Positions 9,702 through 19,402 of a stretch of DNA of 64,000 bases are shown in pieces. The position numbers were made by a program, and so were the translations under genes. Location of the stretch: contig JAUJMU010000001.1 in the NCBI GenBank assembly GCA_030446715.1, forward strand, positions 411,297 to 475,296. The letters run 5' to 3'. Positions within the stretch are counted from its first letter, which is position 1; each line of letters begins with the position of its first letter. Source of the stretch: Cytophagales bacterium (GTDB lineage: Bacteria > Bacteroidota > Bacteroidia > Cytophagales > 172606-1). Under the pieces are notes generated by a model that saw nothing but the letters and a program-made list of their open reading frames with translations, did not search any database and was not told where the DNA came from.

Positions 9702-11960
9702 TCAAAAATCCCAATCCGGTTCCGCCTGTTGCTTCTTGCTGCGGCGGCCGTTGCTGGTATTTTTCAGGGGCTTGCCGTCAGCCAGTGCTACCAGTTCGAA
9801 ATCAATGGTCCGCTTGTCAAGGTTGGTTTCCTTCACCCGCACGACAACCTTATCGCCGAAGGCAATGATTTTACCCGTCCGGCGGCCGAGAATACGGTAG
9901 TTCTTCTCGTCAAGGTCGTAGTAGTCATCGTCAAGGTCGCCCAGCCGGATCATGCCTTCGCAGCGCGTCTCAATGATTTCGGCAAATACGCCAAACTCGG
10001 TTACGCCGGTTACAATGGCTTCGTAATCCTTATCGGCGGCATTTTTCATAAACTCCACCTGCTTGTACTTGATGGAAGCTCTTTCGGCGTCGGCGGCTAC
10101 TTTCTCCCGTTCGGAGGAGTGCTTGCATTTATCCTCGTACACTTCCTTCCGGGCGGTTTCCTCCTCATCAAGGTAACGCTGCAGAAGCCGGTGCGCCATC
10201 ATATCCGGATAGCGCCGGATGGGTGACGTAAAGTGCGTGTAGTGAGCGTACGCCAGGCCAAAGTGCCCGACGGCATCGGTGCTGTAGCGCGCCTTTGCCA
10301 TGGTCCGGATCGCAAGGTTCTGCAGGGTATACTGCTCGGGCTTGCCTTCCAGATTCTCGATAAACTTGTTCAGCGAAGCTGCCACTTTGTCTTCTTCGGG
10401 GTTCAGCGAGTAGCCGAATCTCTTGACAAAGTTGGAGAATGTCAGAATCTTCTGCTCATCCGGTGCATCGTGGATCCGGTACACCATGGTCAGCTTCTCC
10501 TTGCCCTTCTTGATTTTATACACGTATTCGGCCACCTGCTTGTTGGCCAGCAGCATAAAGTCCTCGATCAGCTTGTGCGCATCCTTCCGGATTTTGGGCA
10601 TTACGGCCAGCGGTACGCCCTTCTCGTCCAGCCTGAATTTCACCTCAACGGTCTCGAAGCTGATGGCACCTTTCCGGAACCGTTCGTCGCGCAGCTTATA
10701 GGCCAATTGGTTGAGCAGTTTCAGTTCTTCCGCGAAGTCTCCTTCTCCGGTTTCCAGAATGTCCTGCACTTCCTCGTAGGCAAAGCGGCAATCGGAATGG
10801 ATTACCGTACGGCCAAACCACTGGCTCTTGATCTTCGCGTTGTGGTCGAGTTCAAATACGGCCGAAAATGTCAGCTTGTCTTCGCGCGGACGCAGCGAAC
10901 AGAGGCCGTTGGACAGCTTCTCGGGCAGCATCGGAATGGTGCGGTCTACTAGGTATACAGAGGTGGCCCGGCGGAATGCTTCGCGTTCCAGATCCGTATC
11001 CGGTTTCACGTAGTGCGTAACGTCGGCAATGTGCACGCCGATTTCCCAATTGCCATTTTCAAGCTGCTGCATGGAAATCGCGTCGTCGAAGTCCTTGGCG
11101 TCCACGGGATCAATGGTGAACGTAAGCACATCGCGGAAGTCGCGGCGGCGGGAAATTTCGGCGGCGGATATATCGGTGGAAATGGCATTGGCTTCGGCTT
11201 CCACTTCTTCGGGAAACTCAAAGGGCAAGCCAAACTCGGCCATGATGGAGTGCATTTCGGCCTCGTGTTCGCCGGCCCTGCCCAGTACGCGGGTCACAAA
11301 ACCTTCCGGCTTCTCGTCCTGCACAGGCCACCTGGTCACCTTCACGATCACCTTGTCCCCGGCCCGGGCTTCCTTGAAGTCTTCCTTTTTTACGTAGATA
11401 TCGGTGTGCATCTTGCGGTTGTCCGGAATCACGAAGCCGTACTTGGCCCGCACTTCCAGTACGCCCACAAATTCATCTTTTTTGCGCTGCAGCACTTCCA
11501 CCACTTCGCCTTCGGGCTTGCGGCCGGTGGTGTGGTTATATATGGCCACCTGTACGGTATCGCCGTCGAGGGCCCCGTTCAGGGCTTCGCTGCTCACCCA
11601 GATGTCGTCTTCGCCTTCCGCCATCACCACGTAGGCGAAGCGTGAACTGACATGGTCTACGACACCTGTTTTGCTGGTGGTTTTGGCGTGAAACTTATAG
11701 GCGCCGTTGCGCAGTTGCTGGGCTACACCGGTTTCGGCGAGGTGATCCAGCATGGCGGGAATGGCTTCCTCCGCGTGGCGGTTCCGCAGGCCGAGCTTCT
11801 TGCCGATTTCTTTGGCCGAAAAAGCTTTTCCCTTGTTGAACTGAAGAAACTGGATTATAGTCGTTTTTAAGTCGGCGGTTGGCTTGCTTCTCTTTTCTCT
11901 GCTATCTCTGCGGGATTCCTGATCCCGGTTTTTGGTATTCTCTTTTCTTGTTTTCATCAA
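9702..11960 (-). CDS. rnr: Ribonuclease R
   Basis: 752 aa; RNB domain (TIDPVDAKDFDDAIS, HYTHFTSPIRRYPD), C-terminal S1. Confidence 0.95.
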   Translation of the reverse strand: MMKTRKENTKNRDQESRRDSREKRSKPTADLKTTIIQFLQFNKGKAFSAKEIGKKLGLRNRHAEEAIPAMLDHLAETGVAQQLRNGAYKFHAKTTSKTGVVDHVSSRFAYVVMAEGEDDIWVSSEALNGALDGDTVQVAIYNHTTGRKPEGEVVEVLQRKKDEFVGVLEVRAKYGFVIPDNRKMHTDIYVKKEDFKEARAGDKVIVKVTRWPVQDEKPEGFVTRVLGRAGEHEAEMHSIMAEFGLPFEFPEEVEAEANAISTDISAAEISRRRDFRDVLTFTIDPVDAKDFDDAISMQQLENGNWEIGVHIADVTHYVKPDTDLEREAFRRATSVYLVDRTIPMLPEKLSNGLCSLRPREDKLTFSAVFELDHNAKIKSQWFGRTVIHSDCRFAYEEVQDILETGEGDFAEELKLLNQLAYKLRDERFRKGAISFETVEVKFRLDEKGVPLAVMPKIRKDAHKLIEDFMLLANKQVAEYVYKIKKGKEKLTMVYRIHDAPDEQKILTFSNFVKRFGYSLNPEEDKVAASLNKFIENLEGKPEQYTLQNLAIRTMAKARYSTDAVGHFGLAYAHYTHFTSPIRRYPDMMAHRLLQRYLDEEETARKEVYEDKCKHSSEREKVAADAERASIKYKQVEFMKNAADKDYEAIVTGVTEFGVFAEIIETRCEGMIRLGDLDDDYYDLDEKNYRILGRRTGKIIAFGDKVVVRVKETNLDKRTIDFELVALADGKPLKNTSNGRRSKKQQAEPDWDF

Positions 11961-12051
11961 ATGCTTTTACGGAAACACCTTTGTTTCCTGTTCAATATAT
12001 GGGTATTAATCGTTTATTAAAATAAAAAGATTGGCCCAAATATATAAACCA

Positions 12052-12078
12052 AAAGCACAGGATTAGGTTCCTGTGCTC
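12052..12078 (-). terminator. Terminator downstream of lgt
   Basis: On minus strand gcacagga-acctaa-tcctgtgc followed by TTTT. Confidence 0.65.
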
Positions 12079-12100
12079 ATAAGTAGTAATAAATCCATTT

Positions 12101-12970
12101 TCAGGCCCGGCGGCCAGCTCTCTTGCCGCTAACCTCCATGCTACCGGCTCCGGGTTCCAGACCAGGGGCCTCTTTCCTTCTGGCGTTGCGGTTGGCAATC
12201 AGCAGGACAATAATACCGCCAAGCACAGCCGGTATGCTGAGCCACTGCCCCATGTTCAGCACCAGATTTTTTTCAAAGTCTACCTGATCTTCCTTTAAAA
12301 ACTCGTAGAAGAACCGCAGGCCGAATATGTAAATCAGAAAAATGCCCAGCAGGCTGCCTTCCGGAGTTTTTTCTTTTTTACGTTTCCAGTACCAGAACAG
12401 GAAGAAGAAGAGGATCAGACAGGATATGGCTTCGTACAACTGCGCCGGGTGGCGCGGCAGCTGGTCTACCGCCGTGAACACAAACGCCCAGGGCACATCC
12501 GAAGGCAAACCAATGATTTCGGAATTCATCAGGTTGCCCAGCCGGATACAGCAACCGGCCAGCGCAACCGTAATCACGATCCGGTCCACTACCCAAAGGT
12601 AACTCTGGTCTTTCTTTTTGCGGGCATACAGCCAGAGGGCAAACAAGATTCCTATCGTGGCACCATGGCTGGCCAGGCCACCTTTCCAGATTTTCAGGAT
12701 CTCAATGGGGTTGCTCAGGTAATAATCGGGCTCGTAAAACAGGCAGTGGCCGAGCCGGGCTCCGATGATAGTTGACAGGACCATGTACACCGTCAGCGTT
12801 TCGACGTCACTTTCCGGTTTGCCCTCCTTTCTGAATATATGAATCAGTATCTGCTGGCCGATCAGGAAGCCCAGGGCAAACAACAGGCCGTACCAGCGGA
12901 TGGAAAAATATTCGGTATCAAGTATTTCCGGTGATACGTCCCAGGTAATGTACTGCAGAAAGCTGAGCAT
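12101..12970 (-). CDS. lgt: Prolipoprotein diacylglyceryl transferase
   Basis: Start MLSFLQYITWDVSPEI; ARLGHCLFYEPDYY, GLASHGATIGI, RLGNLMNSEIIG. Confidence 0.95.
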   Translation of the reverse strand: MLSFLQYITWDVSPEILDTEYFSIRWYGLLFALGFLIGQQILIHIFRKEGKPESDVETLTVYMVLSTIIGARLGHCLFYEPDYYLSNPIEILKIWKGGLASHGATIGILFALWLYARKKKDQSYLWVVDRIVITVALAGCCIRLGNLMNSEIIGLPSDVPWAFVFTAVDQLPRHPAQLYEAISCLILFFFLFWYWKRKKEKTPEGSLLGIFLIYIFGLRFFYEFLKEDQVDFEKNLVLNMGQWLSIPAVLGGIIVLLIANRNARRKEAPGLEPGAGSMEVSGKRAGRRA

Positions 12971-12979
12971 GGGAAAGAA

Positions 12980-13086
12980 ATTATAAATTTTAAATGCTGA
13001 ATTCTGAATGAAAAATGAAAGTAAAATAGTCTCCTGACAGGCAGACCTGTTCATTAAGCATTGCGCATTCAAAATTAAGCATTTAA
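12980..13086. repeat. Paired heptad-periodic arms (12980-13021 / 13052-13086)
   Basis: ATTATAA ATTTTAA ATGCTGA ATTCTGA ATGAAAA ATGAAAG ... CATTAAG CATTGCG CATTCAA AATTAAG CATTTAA. Confidence 0.7.
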
Positions 13087-13093
13087 CACTTTC

Positions 13094-13354
13094 TTATTTT
13101 ACTTCTTCATAATCTACATATTCGCCGCCATTGAATCCGCTTCTGCGGTGCCGGGCTTCTTTTTCGGGAATAGGCTCTACGTAGATGTGGCCTTTTTTCT
13201 GACGGGGCCGGGGAGCCGCCTGCGCCTGCTTCTGCCGGCGCACTGATTCAGTGCCCATCATCCAGAAGACGGTGCGGAAAACGAAGTTGCCTACTTTGAT
13301 GATGACAAAAAGCAGGATGAAGGTGATGAGGGCGATTTTGAGCAGTAATCCCAC
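13094..13354 (-). CDS. DUF4834 family small membrane protein
   Basis: 86 aa; single TM then basic tail, GHIYVEPIPEKE. Confidence 0.7.
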   Translation of the reverse strand: MGLLLKIALITFILLFVIIKVGNFVFRTVFWMMGTESVRRQKQAQAAPRPRQKKGHIYVEPIPEKEARHRRSGFNGGEYVDYEEVK

Positions 13355-13440
13355 GGTATTTTACATTAAGGTTTGAGTCTCTTTTTCTTGAATCTACTTT
13401 CTATAACAGAAACCGGCCGGAAATATTCACCCGTACCGCG

Positions 13441-13929
13441 TTATCCGGCAAAAATTTCCTGCATATCCAGCGTAATGCCATTGGTCGGATCAGTCAGCGT
13501 CCCTTCGTGGAAGACGGCAATATTGCCATCCGGCGTCAGGATAAAGATGGTTTCAACGAAAGGTTGCACGAACCAGCATGACTTCACTCCGGCGGCAAAG
13601 TAAGCCGCAAACTTGGTCTGAAATGTTTCAATACCCTGCGAAGGAGAAAGTATTTCTATGGCAGTAAGCGGAGGTTCCGTCATGTTTTTGATGTCTTGCT
13701 GCCAGCTGGGTTTTCTCTTTGAATAAATGCAGATGTCAGGCGTGTATGACTCCCCATTGAGTTTAAGAGAAAGCTCAGACAGAGAAGAGTATTCCTGGCG
13801 GTACTTAGCCCAAAGCAAACCCGTCAGGTTGCTTTGCACGGCGGAGTGGTTGTAACTTGGCATGGGTTTTCCCCTTTCGGCTTCGTACGAACTGACTGGG
13901 TTTTCGCTGGTGATTACGTCCGGTGCCAT
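13441..13929 (-). CDS. Uma2 family endonuclease
   Basis: 162 aa; PDICIYSKRKP...PPLTAIEILSPSQ. Confidence 0.8.
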   Translation of the reverse strand: MAPDVITSENPVSSYEAERGKPMPSYNHSAVQSNLTGLLWAKYRQEYSSLSELSLKLNGESYTPDICIYSKRKPSWQQDIKNMTEPPLTAIEILSPSQGIETFQTKFAAYFAAGVKSCWFVQPFVETIFILTPDGNIAVFHEGTLTDPTNGITLDMQEIFAG

Positions 13930-14024
13930 ATCTTCAACTGGTAAGTCACTACAAATTACGTAAAAATAAATCCCCCGGATTGATTCTGCCCGGAGGATTT
14001 GACATTAAGGGGCCAGTACACTCC

Positions 14025-14061
14025 CCGGACCGTTGTCAGTGAAACACTGACAACGGTCCGG
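14025..14061. repeat. Perfect 17-bp stem, 3-nt loop hairpin
   Basis: ccggaccgttgtcagtg aaa cactgacaacggtccgg. Confidence 0.8.
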
Positions 14062-14103
14062 CGGCCTTCATTCAAAATCCATAATTCAACATTCCCGCAG
14101 GGC

Positions 14104-16947
14104 CTACCGGCTCAGGTAAAGGTTCCGCTCAGCGTACACATTTACGAAGAAATCGTCCTGCAAATCTTCAATGAAGTAGATGGCCTCGCCGGTGGACTTC
14201 ATTTCGGGACCGAGTTCCTTGTTTACGTTTGGAAATTTATTGAACGAGAACACCGGAATCTTGATGGCGTAGCCGTGCTTCTTCGGGTTAAAAGTAAAAT
14301 CCTTTACCTTCTTTTCGCCCAGCATTACCTTGGTGGCGTAGTTCACGTACGGCTCGTCGTAGGCCTTGCAGATAAACGGCACCGTCCGCGATGCCCGCGG
14401 GTTGGCCTCGATCACGTACACCATTTCGTCTTTGATGGCAAACTGAATGTTGATCAGGCCCACCGTTCTCAGCGCCAGGGCAATGGTACGGGTGTGCTGC
14501 TCGATCTGCCGGATTACGTTTTCGCTCAGATCAAAGGTCGGCAGTACCGCGTACGAGTCGCCGGAGTGGATGCCGGCCGGCTCAATGTGCTCCATCACAC
14601 CAATGATGTACACGTCTTCGCCGTCACAGATGGCATCGGCTTCCGCTTCAATGGCGCTTTCGAGGAAATGGTCCAGCAGCACCTTGTTGTTGGGCATGTC
14701 CTTGAAAATTTCGATTACGTGGTTCTCCAGCTCCTTCTCGTTGATCACAATCTTCATGCCCTGGCCACCCAGCACGTAGGAAGGCCGCACCAGCAGCGGG
14801 AAGCCAAGTTCGTGGGACAGTTCCAGCGCCTCGTCGGCGTTTTCAATGGTGCCGAACTTCGGGTACGGAATGTTGTTTTCGCGCAGCAGCGTGGAAAAAC
14901 TGCCCCGGTCTTCGGCCAGGTCCAGTGCCTCGTAGCTGGTGCCGATGATTTTGATGCCGAACCGGTGCAGCTTTTCGGCCAGCTTCAGGGCTGTTTGTCC
15001 GCCCAGCTGCACAATTACGCCTTCCGGCTTTTCGTGCTGGATGATGTCGTAAATGTGCTCCCAGAACACCGGCTCAAAGTACAGCTTGTCGGCAATGTCG
15101 AAGTCGGTAGATACCGTTTCGGGGTTGCAGTTGATCATGATGGTTTCGTAGCCGCACTCTTTGGCTGCCAGTACGCCATGCACGCAGGAGTAATCAAACT
15201 CGATGCCCTGCCCGATGCGGTTCGGTCCCGAGCCCAGCACCACCACTTTCCTGCGGTCCGACACGACTGATTCGTTTTCCAGTCCGGCTAAGGTTTCGCC
15301 TTCGGGCGCAAGGGCAAACGTAGAATAGTAATACGGCGTCTGGGCTTCAAATTCGGCGGCGCAGGTATCCACGCATTTATAGACGCGCTTGATACCCATT
15401 TCATTCCGCTTGTTGTATACTTCACTCTCCAGGCACTCGAGCAGGTGGGCAATCTGCCGGTCGGCGTAGCCTTTGCTCTTGGCCTCAAACAGCAGGGAAG
15501 CCGGCAGGGTATCCAGGTCGTATTTTACGATCTCTTTCTCCAGCAGGATCAGTTCTTCCAGCTGGTGCAGGAACCACGGATCTATTTTGGTCAGCTTCTG
15601 AATGGTACTGAAGGAGATGCCCAGCTTGAAGGCGTCGTAAATATGGAAGAGGCGGTTCCAGCTCGGGTGCTCCAGGCTATGCAGCAAGGCTTCGCGGTCT
15701 TTCAGCTCCTTGCCGTCGGCCCCGAGGCCGTTGCGCTTGATTTCCAGCGACTGACAGGCTTTCTGCAAGGCTTCCTGAAAGTTGCGGCCGATGCCCATCG
15801 CTTCGCCTACTGACTTCATCTGCAGGCCCAGGGAACGGTCGGCACCCTTGAACTTATCAAAGTTCCAGCGGGGCACCTTCACGATTACGTAGTCGATGGC
15901 CGGCTCAAAGAAAGCTGACGTGGTGCCGGTAATGGCATTGTTGATCTCATCCAGATTATACCCGATGGCCAGCTTGGCAGCAATTTTAGCAATCGGATAG
16001 CCCGTTGCCTTGGAAGCCAGGGCAGATGACCGCGACACCCGCGGATTGATTTCAATGACAATGATTTTGTCGTCTTCCGGATTGACGGAAAACTGGATGT
16101 TGCAGCCGCCGGCAAACTTGCCAATACCATCCATTGCCTTGATGGCAAGGTTCCGCATCTCTTGGTACAGCGTATCCGGCAGGGTCATGGCCGGTGCCAC
16201 CGTAATGGAGTCGCCGGTGTGGATGCCCATCGGGTCGAAGTTCTCGATGGAACAGATGATGATGAAGTTGCCGATGCTGTCGCGCAGCAGCTCCAGTTCG
16301 TACTCCTTCCAGCCCATGATGCTCTGCTCGATCAGTACTTCGTGCACCGGCGAGGCGTGGAGACCGTGGTTGAGGGCTTTGTCAAAATCTTCGGGTTTGT
16401 TTACGAAGCCGCCGCCGGTGCCGCCCAGGGTGTAGGAAGGCCGGATCACCAGCGGAAAGCCGATGTCCTGGGCAATTTCCTTGCCTTCCAGGAAAGAACG
16501 GGCCGTTTCGCCCTTGCAGACGTTTATGTCCAATTCAATCATCTTCAGCCGGAAGTTTTCCCGGTCCTCGGTTGTCTCGATGGCTTTTATGTCCACGCCG
16601 ATAATCCGTACGCCGTGTTGCTTCCAGATGCCGGCCTTTTCGCAGTCAATGGCAAGGTTAAGGGCCGTTTGTCCGCCCATGGTCGGCAGTACGGCGTCTA
16701 TCCTGTGCTTATCCAGAATTTCCCGGATATACTTCTTTTCCAGCGGCCGCAGGTAAATGTGATCGGCCGTGACGGGGTCCGTCATGATGGTAGCCGGATT
16801 GGAATTAATCAGGATCACTTCAATGCCTTCTTCCCGCAGTGAACGGGCTGCCTGCGAACCGGCATAGTCAAATTCGCAGGCCTGACCAATGACAATTGGG
16901 CCGGAGCCAATGATAAGTACAGATTTGATGGAATTATCTTTGGGCAT
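14104..16947 (-). CDS. carB: Carbamoyl-phosphate synthase large subunit (no C-terminal MGS-like domain)
   Basis: 947 aa; tandem ATP-grasp; ends at ...AERNLYLSR. Confidence 0.93.
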   Translation of the reverse strand: MPKDNSIKSVLIIGSGPIVIGQACEFDYAGSQAARSLREEGIEVILINSNPATIMTDPVTADHIYLRPLEKKYIREILDKHRIDAVLPTMGGQTALNLAIDCEKAGIWKQHGVRIIGVDIKAIETTEDRENFRLKMIELDINVCKGETARSFLEGKEIAQDIGFPLVIRPSYTLGGTGGGFVNKPEDFDKALNHGLHASPVHEVLIEQSIMGWKEYELELLRDSIGNFIIICSIENFDPMGIHTGDSITVAPAMTLPDTLYQEMRNLAIKAMDGIGKFAGGCNIQFSVNPEDDKIIVIEINPRVSRSSALASKATGYPIAKIAAKLAIGYNLDEINNAITGTTSAFFEPAIDYVIVKVPRWNFDKFKGADRSLGLQMKSVGEAMGIGRNFQEALQKACQSLEIKRNGLGADGKELKDREALLHSLEHPSWNRLFHIYDAFKLGISFSTIQKLTKIDPWFLHQLEELILLEKEIVKYDLDTLPASLLFEAKSKGYADRQIAHLLECLESEVYNKRNEMGIKRVYKCVDTCAAEFEAQTPYYYSTFALAPEGETLAGLENESVVSDRRKVVVLGSGPNRIGQGIEFDYSCVHGVLAAKECGYETIMINCNPETVSTDFDIADKLYFEPVFWEHIYDIIQHEKPEGVIVQLGGQTALKLAEKLHRFGIKIIGTSYEALDLAEDRGSFSTLLRENNIPYPKFGTIENADEALELSHELGFPLLVRPSYVLGGQGMKIVINEKELENHVIEIFKDMPNNKVLLDHFLESAIEAEADAICDGEDVYIIGVMEHIEPAGIHSGDSYAVLPTFDLSENVIRQIEQHTRTIALALRTVGLINIQFAIKDEMVYVIEANPRASRTVPFICKAYDEPYVNYATKVMLGEKKVKDFTFNPKKHGYAIKIPVFSFNKFPNVNKELGPEMKSTGEAIYFIEDLQDDFFVNVYAERNLYLSR

Positions 16948-17071
16948 GGATGGGTTTGGTTAAATCCCGCAAAATTACGGTAAAATGTAATGAGTCACCG
17001 GGATAAACAGCCCTCCGGTCCCTAAAATTTCATCACCTGAAAATATTACTGCTATTGCACTGTAGCTGTGA

Positions 17072-17944
17072 CTAGCCACCGACCAGAATTGAAAAAGCAG
17101 CTTCAAAAACCTTTCCCGGCTCCACCCGCTGAACGAGTTCTTTCTCCGCCATTGAAACCGGCTTGTCCACCGTATCAGCGCAGCCCAGCCACGGCTCGAT
17201 GCACACGTACGGCGCAGCTGGTTTTGCCCAGAGGCCCAGGTAGGGGAAAGGGGCAAACTCCACCGACAGGGAATGCGGATTTTTGGCGCTCCGGATCGTT
17301 ACCTTCCGCGACTGAAGGTGCTTGAATACCAGTGCATCTTCATTGAAAATGTCTTTGGTCAGGTGCAGCTTCCGGCCGTCCAGCCGTACCGGCCCGGTTT
17401 CGCCGGTAAAGTAGCTGTCGTCAGAGAGCAGGTGGCGGTCCAGCGAGGTGTCGGCTTCAAATTCGAGGTAGTAATCGGCGTATTCTTCGCCGGGCAGGAA
17501 CGGCACGTTAAACGCGGGATGTCCGCCTACCGCAAAGTAAACCGGCTTGTCGTCTTCGTTCAGCACGCGGTAAGTTACCTTCAGGCTGCCGGCTTCCAGA
17601 GCATATACCACCCCAAACACGAACTTGTACGGATAAATTTTCAGCGTCTCCGGGCTGTAGCGCAACGTAAAAGTAGCCTGGGCAGGGGAACTTTGCTCCA
17701 CCGTAAATCCGGAATTGCGTGCGAAGCCATGCCGCTCCATCGGGTAGGCGGTGCCGTTTACCATTATTTGTTTGTTCAGACTTTCCCCGACCGTCGGAAA
17801 AAGGTTGGGTCCGTGCCACGGCCACACCGCCGGATCAGCCTGCCAGAGGTGTTCAATGCCGGTTTGCCTGTTGAGCAGAGAGGTGAGTTCCGCGCCTTTG
17901 GTACGGACCGATACTTTCAGGAATTCGTTTTCGAGGGTAGTCAT
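17072..17944 (-). CDS. Aldose 1-epimerase family protein
   Basis: MTTLENEFLKVSVRTKGAELTSL; GGHPAFNVPF; CIEPWLGCAD. Confidence 0.85.
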   Translation of the reverse strand: MTTLENEFLKVSVRTKGAELTSLLNRQTGIEHLWQADPAVWPWHGPNLFPTVGESLNKQIMVNGTAYPMERHGFARNSGFTVEQSSPAQATFTLRYSPETLKIYPYKFVFGVVYALEAGSLKVTYRVLNEDDKPVYFAVGGHPAFNVPFLPGEEYADYYLEFEADTSLDRHLLSDDSYFTGETGPVRLDGRKLHLTKDIFNEDALVFKHLQSRKVTIRSAKNPHSLSVEFAPFPYLGLWAKPAAPYVCIEPWLGCADTVDKPVSMAEKELVQRVEPGKVFEAAFSILVGG

Positions 17945-18084
17945 GGGAAGGTTGGGCAGTTTGGTGAGCAAAATAATACATTACGGTTGCGGTAGTATAC
18001 TTGATCAGCCTTTGATAGATTTACTGTAAATAAAAGTCCGGGAGTTTCCAGAAAATGATCTGCCGGATAAAAAAACTTTACCCG

Positions 18085-18828
18085 ATGAGCAAAGGCGCCA
18101 ACAATTTATGGCTGGGGAATGTAAAGGAAGGCATCGTATCGTCGTGGCAGGGGCTGAAGGTGACGCTGAGGCACATCTTCGAAGCCCGCAGGAGCCGTAC
18201 ACCAATTGGCATTGCCAACCCGGAGTATTTCGGCCAGCCCACCGGCATTGTCACGCTGAAGTACCCGTACGAGGCCCTGCCCGTGCCCGACAATGGCCGC
18301 TACCGGCTGCACAACCAGATGGAAGACTGCATCGTGTGCGACAAGTGCGCCGAAATCTGTCCGGTGGACTGCATCGAAATCGAGGCCGTAAAGTCGCCCG
18401 AAGAAATCCGCAAGACTTCCGACGGCCATTCGGTCCGGCTCTACGCCGCCAAGTTCGACATTGACATGGCCAAGTGCTGCTTCTGCGGCCTTTGCACCAC
18501 GGTGTGCCCCACTGAATGCCTGACCATGACCAAAACCTACGACTTCAGTGAGTTCCGGCTGGACAACATGAATTACCACTTTGCTGACTTATCGCCGGCA
18601 GAAGCGGGAGAGAAGCAGAAGGCGTACGAAGATTTTCAGGCCGCAAGGCTGGCGGCCAAAGAAGCGGCCCGCAAGGAAAATGCCGTTCCGGAAGCAGAAG
18701 CCACTGATGCGGCAAAGACGGATACTGCCGCTGTGGCTCCGGAGCCACCTGCCCCTACACCGGCCAAACCGGTAATGAAACGACCCGTCATCAAACCAGT
18801 CATCAAAAAACCCGATCCCGAAGCATGA
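18085..18828 (+). CDS. nuoI: NADH-quinone oxidoreductase subunit I
   Basis: Two 4Fe-4S motifs (CIVCDKCAEICPVDC, CCFCGLCTTVCPTEC); Pro/Ala/Lys-rich tail. Confidence 0.93.
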   Translation: MSKGANNLWLGNVKEGIVSSWQGLKVTLRHIFEARRSRTPIGIANPEYFGQPTGIVTLKYPYEALPVPDNGRYRLHNQMEDCIVCDKCAEICPVDCIEIEAVKSPEEIRKTSDGHSVRLYAAKFDIDMAKCCFCGLCTTVCPTECLTMTKTYDFSEFRLDNMNYHFADLSPAEAGEKQKAYEDFQAARLAAKEAARKENAVPEAEATDAAKTDTAAVAPEPPAPTPAKPVMKRPVIKPVIKKPDPEA

Positions 18829-19343
18829 ATCTGCCCCAGTTGCTGCTGTACGTCTTTGCCGGGCTGACGGTGATCTCAGCGGCTGGCGTACTTCTGTTCC
18901 GCAACGTGCTGTACGCAGCTTTTTCGCTGCTACTGACTTTTCTGGGCGTGGGGGCGCTTTATGTACTGGCGGGTGCCGACCTGCTGGCCGTGGTGCAGAT
19001 TGTGATTTACGTCGGCGGCGTGCTGGTACTGCTCATTTTCGGCATTATGCTCATGCAGCGCACTGCCGGACAAGGACCAGTGTCTGGTACCGGAAACCGG
19101 TTTGTGGGGTTGCTGGCAGCGGGTAGCCTGTCTGGGCTCCTGTTCAAGGTAATCATGGGTGTAAATGCCCGGAGCATCGGGTGGATAGGCCGGGCCGAAG
19201 CCGCGGAAAAAATGGTAACCCAGACCACTCTTCCCGCTATCGGCCTGAACCTGATGACCACCAGCGTACTGCCCTTCGAAGTGGCCGCTATCCTACTGCT
19301 GGTCGCCCTGATCGGGGCGGCGTACATTGCGGGAGGGGATTAA
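18825..19343 (+). CDS. nuoJ: NADH-quinone oxidoreductase subunit J
   Basis: 4-nt overlap with nuoI; GADLLAVVQIVIYVGGVLVLLIFGIML. Confidence 0.93.
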   Translation: MNLPQLLLYVFAGLTVISAAGVLLFRNVLYAAFSLLLTFLGVGALYVLAGADLLAVVQIVIYVGGVLVLLIFGIMLMQRTAGQGPVSGTGNRFVGLLAAGSLSGLLFKVIMGVNARSIGWIGRAEAAEKMVTQTTLPAIGLNLMTTSVLPFEVAAILLLVALIGAAYIAGGD

Positions 19344-19402
19344 AGGGTTGAATGGCTGAGCTGTTGTATTTGCTTGTTGATTACCATTGAAAAGACGAAA
19401 AC

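Noticed and set aside
10233-10952. 239-aa plus-strand ORF
   Set aside because: Antisense to rnr, no domain resemblance
13999-15270. 423-aa plus-strand ORF
   Set aside because: Antisense to carB with no recognisable domain
16162-16842. 226-aa plus-strand ORF
   Set aside because: Antisense to the carB N-terminal half
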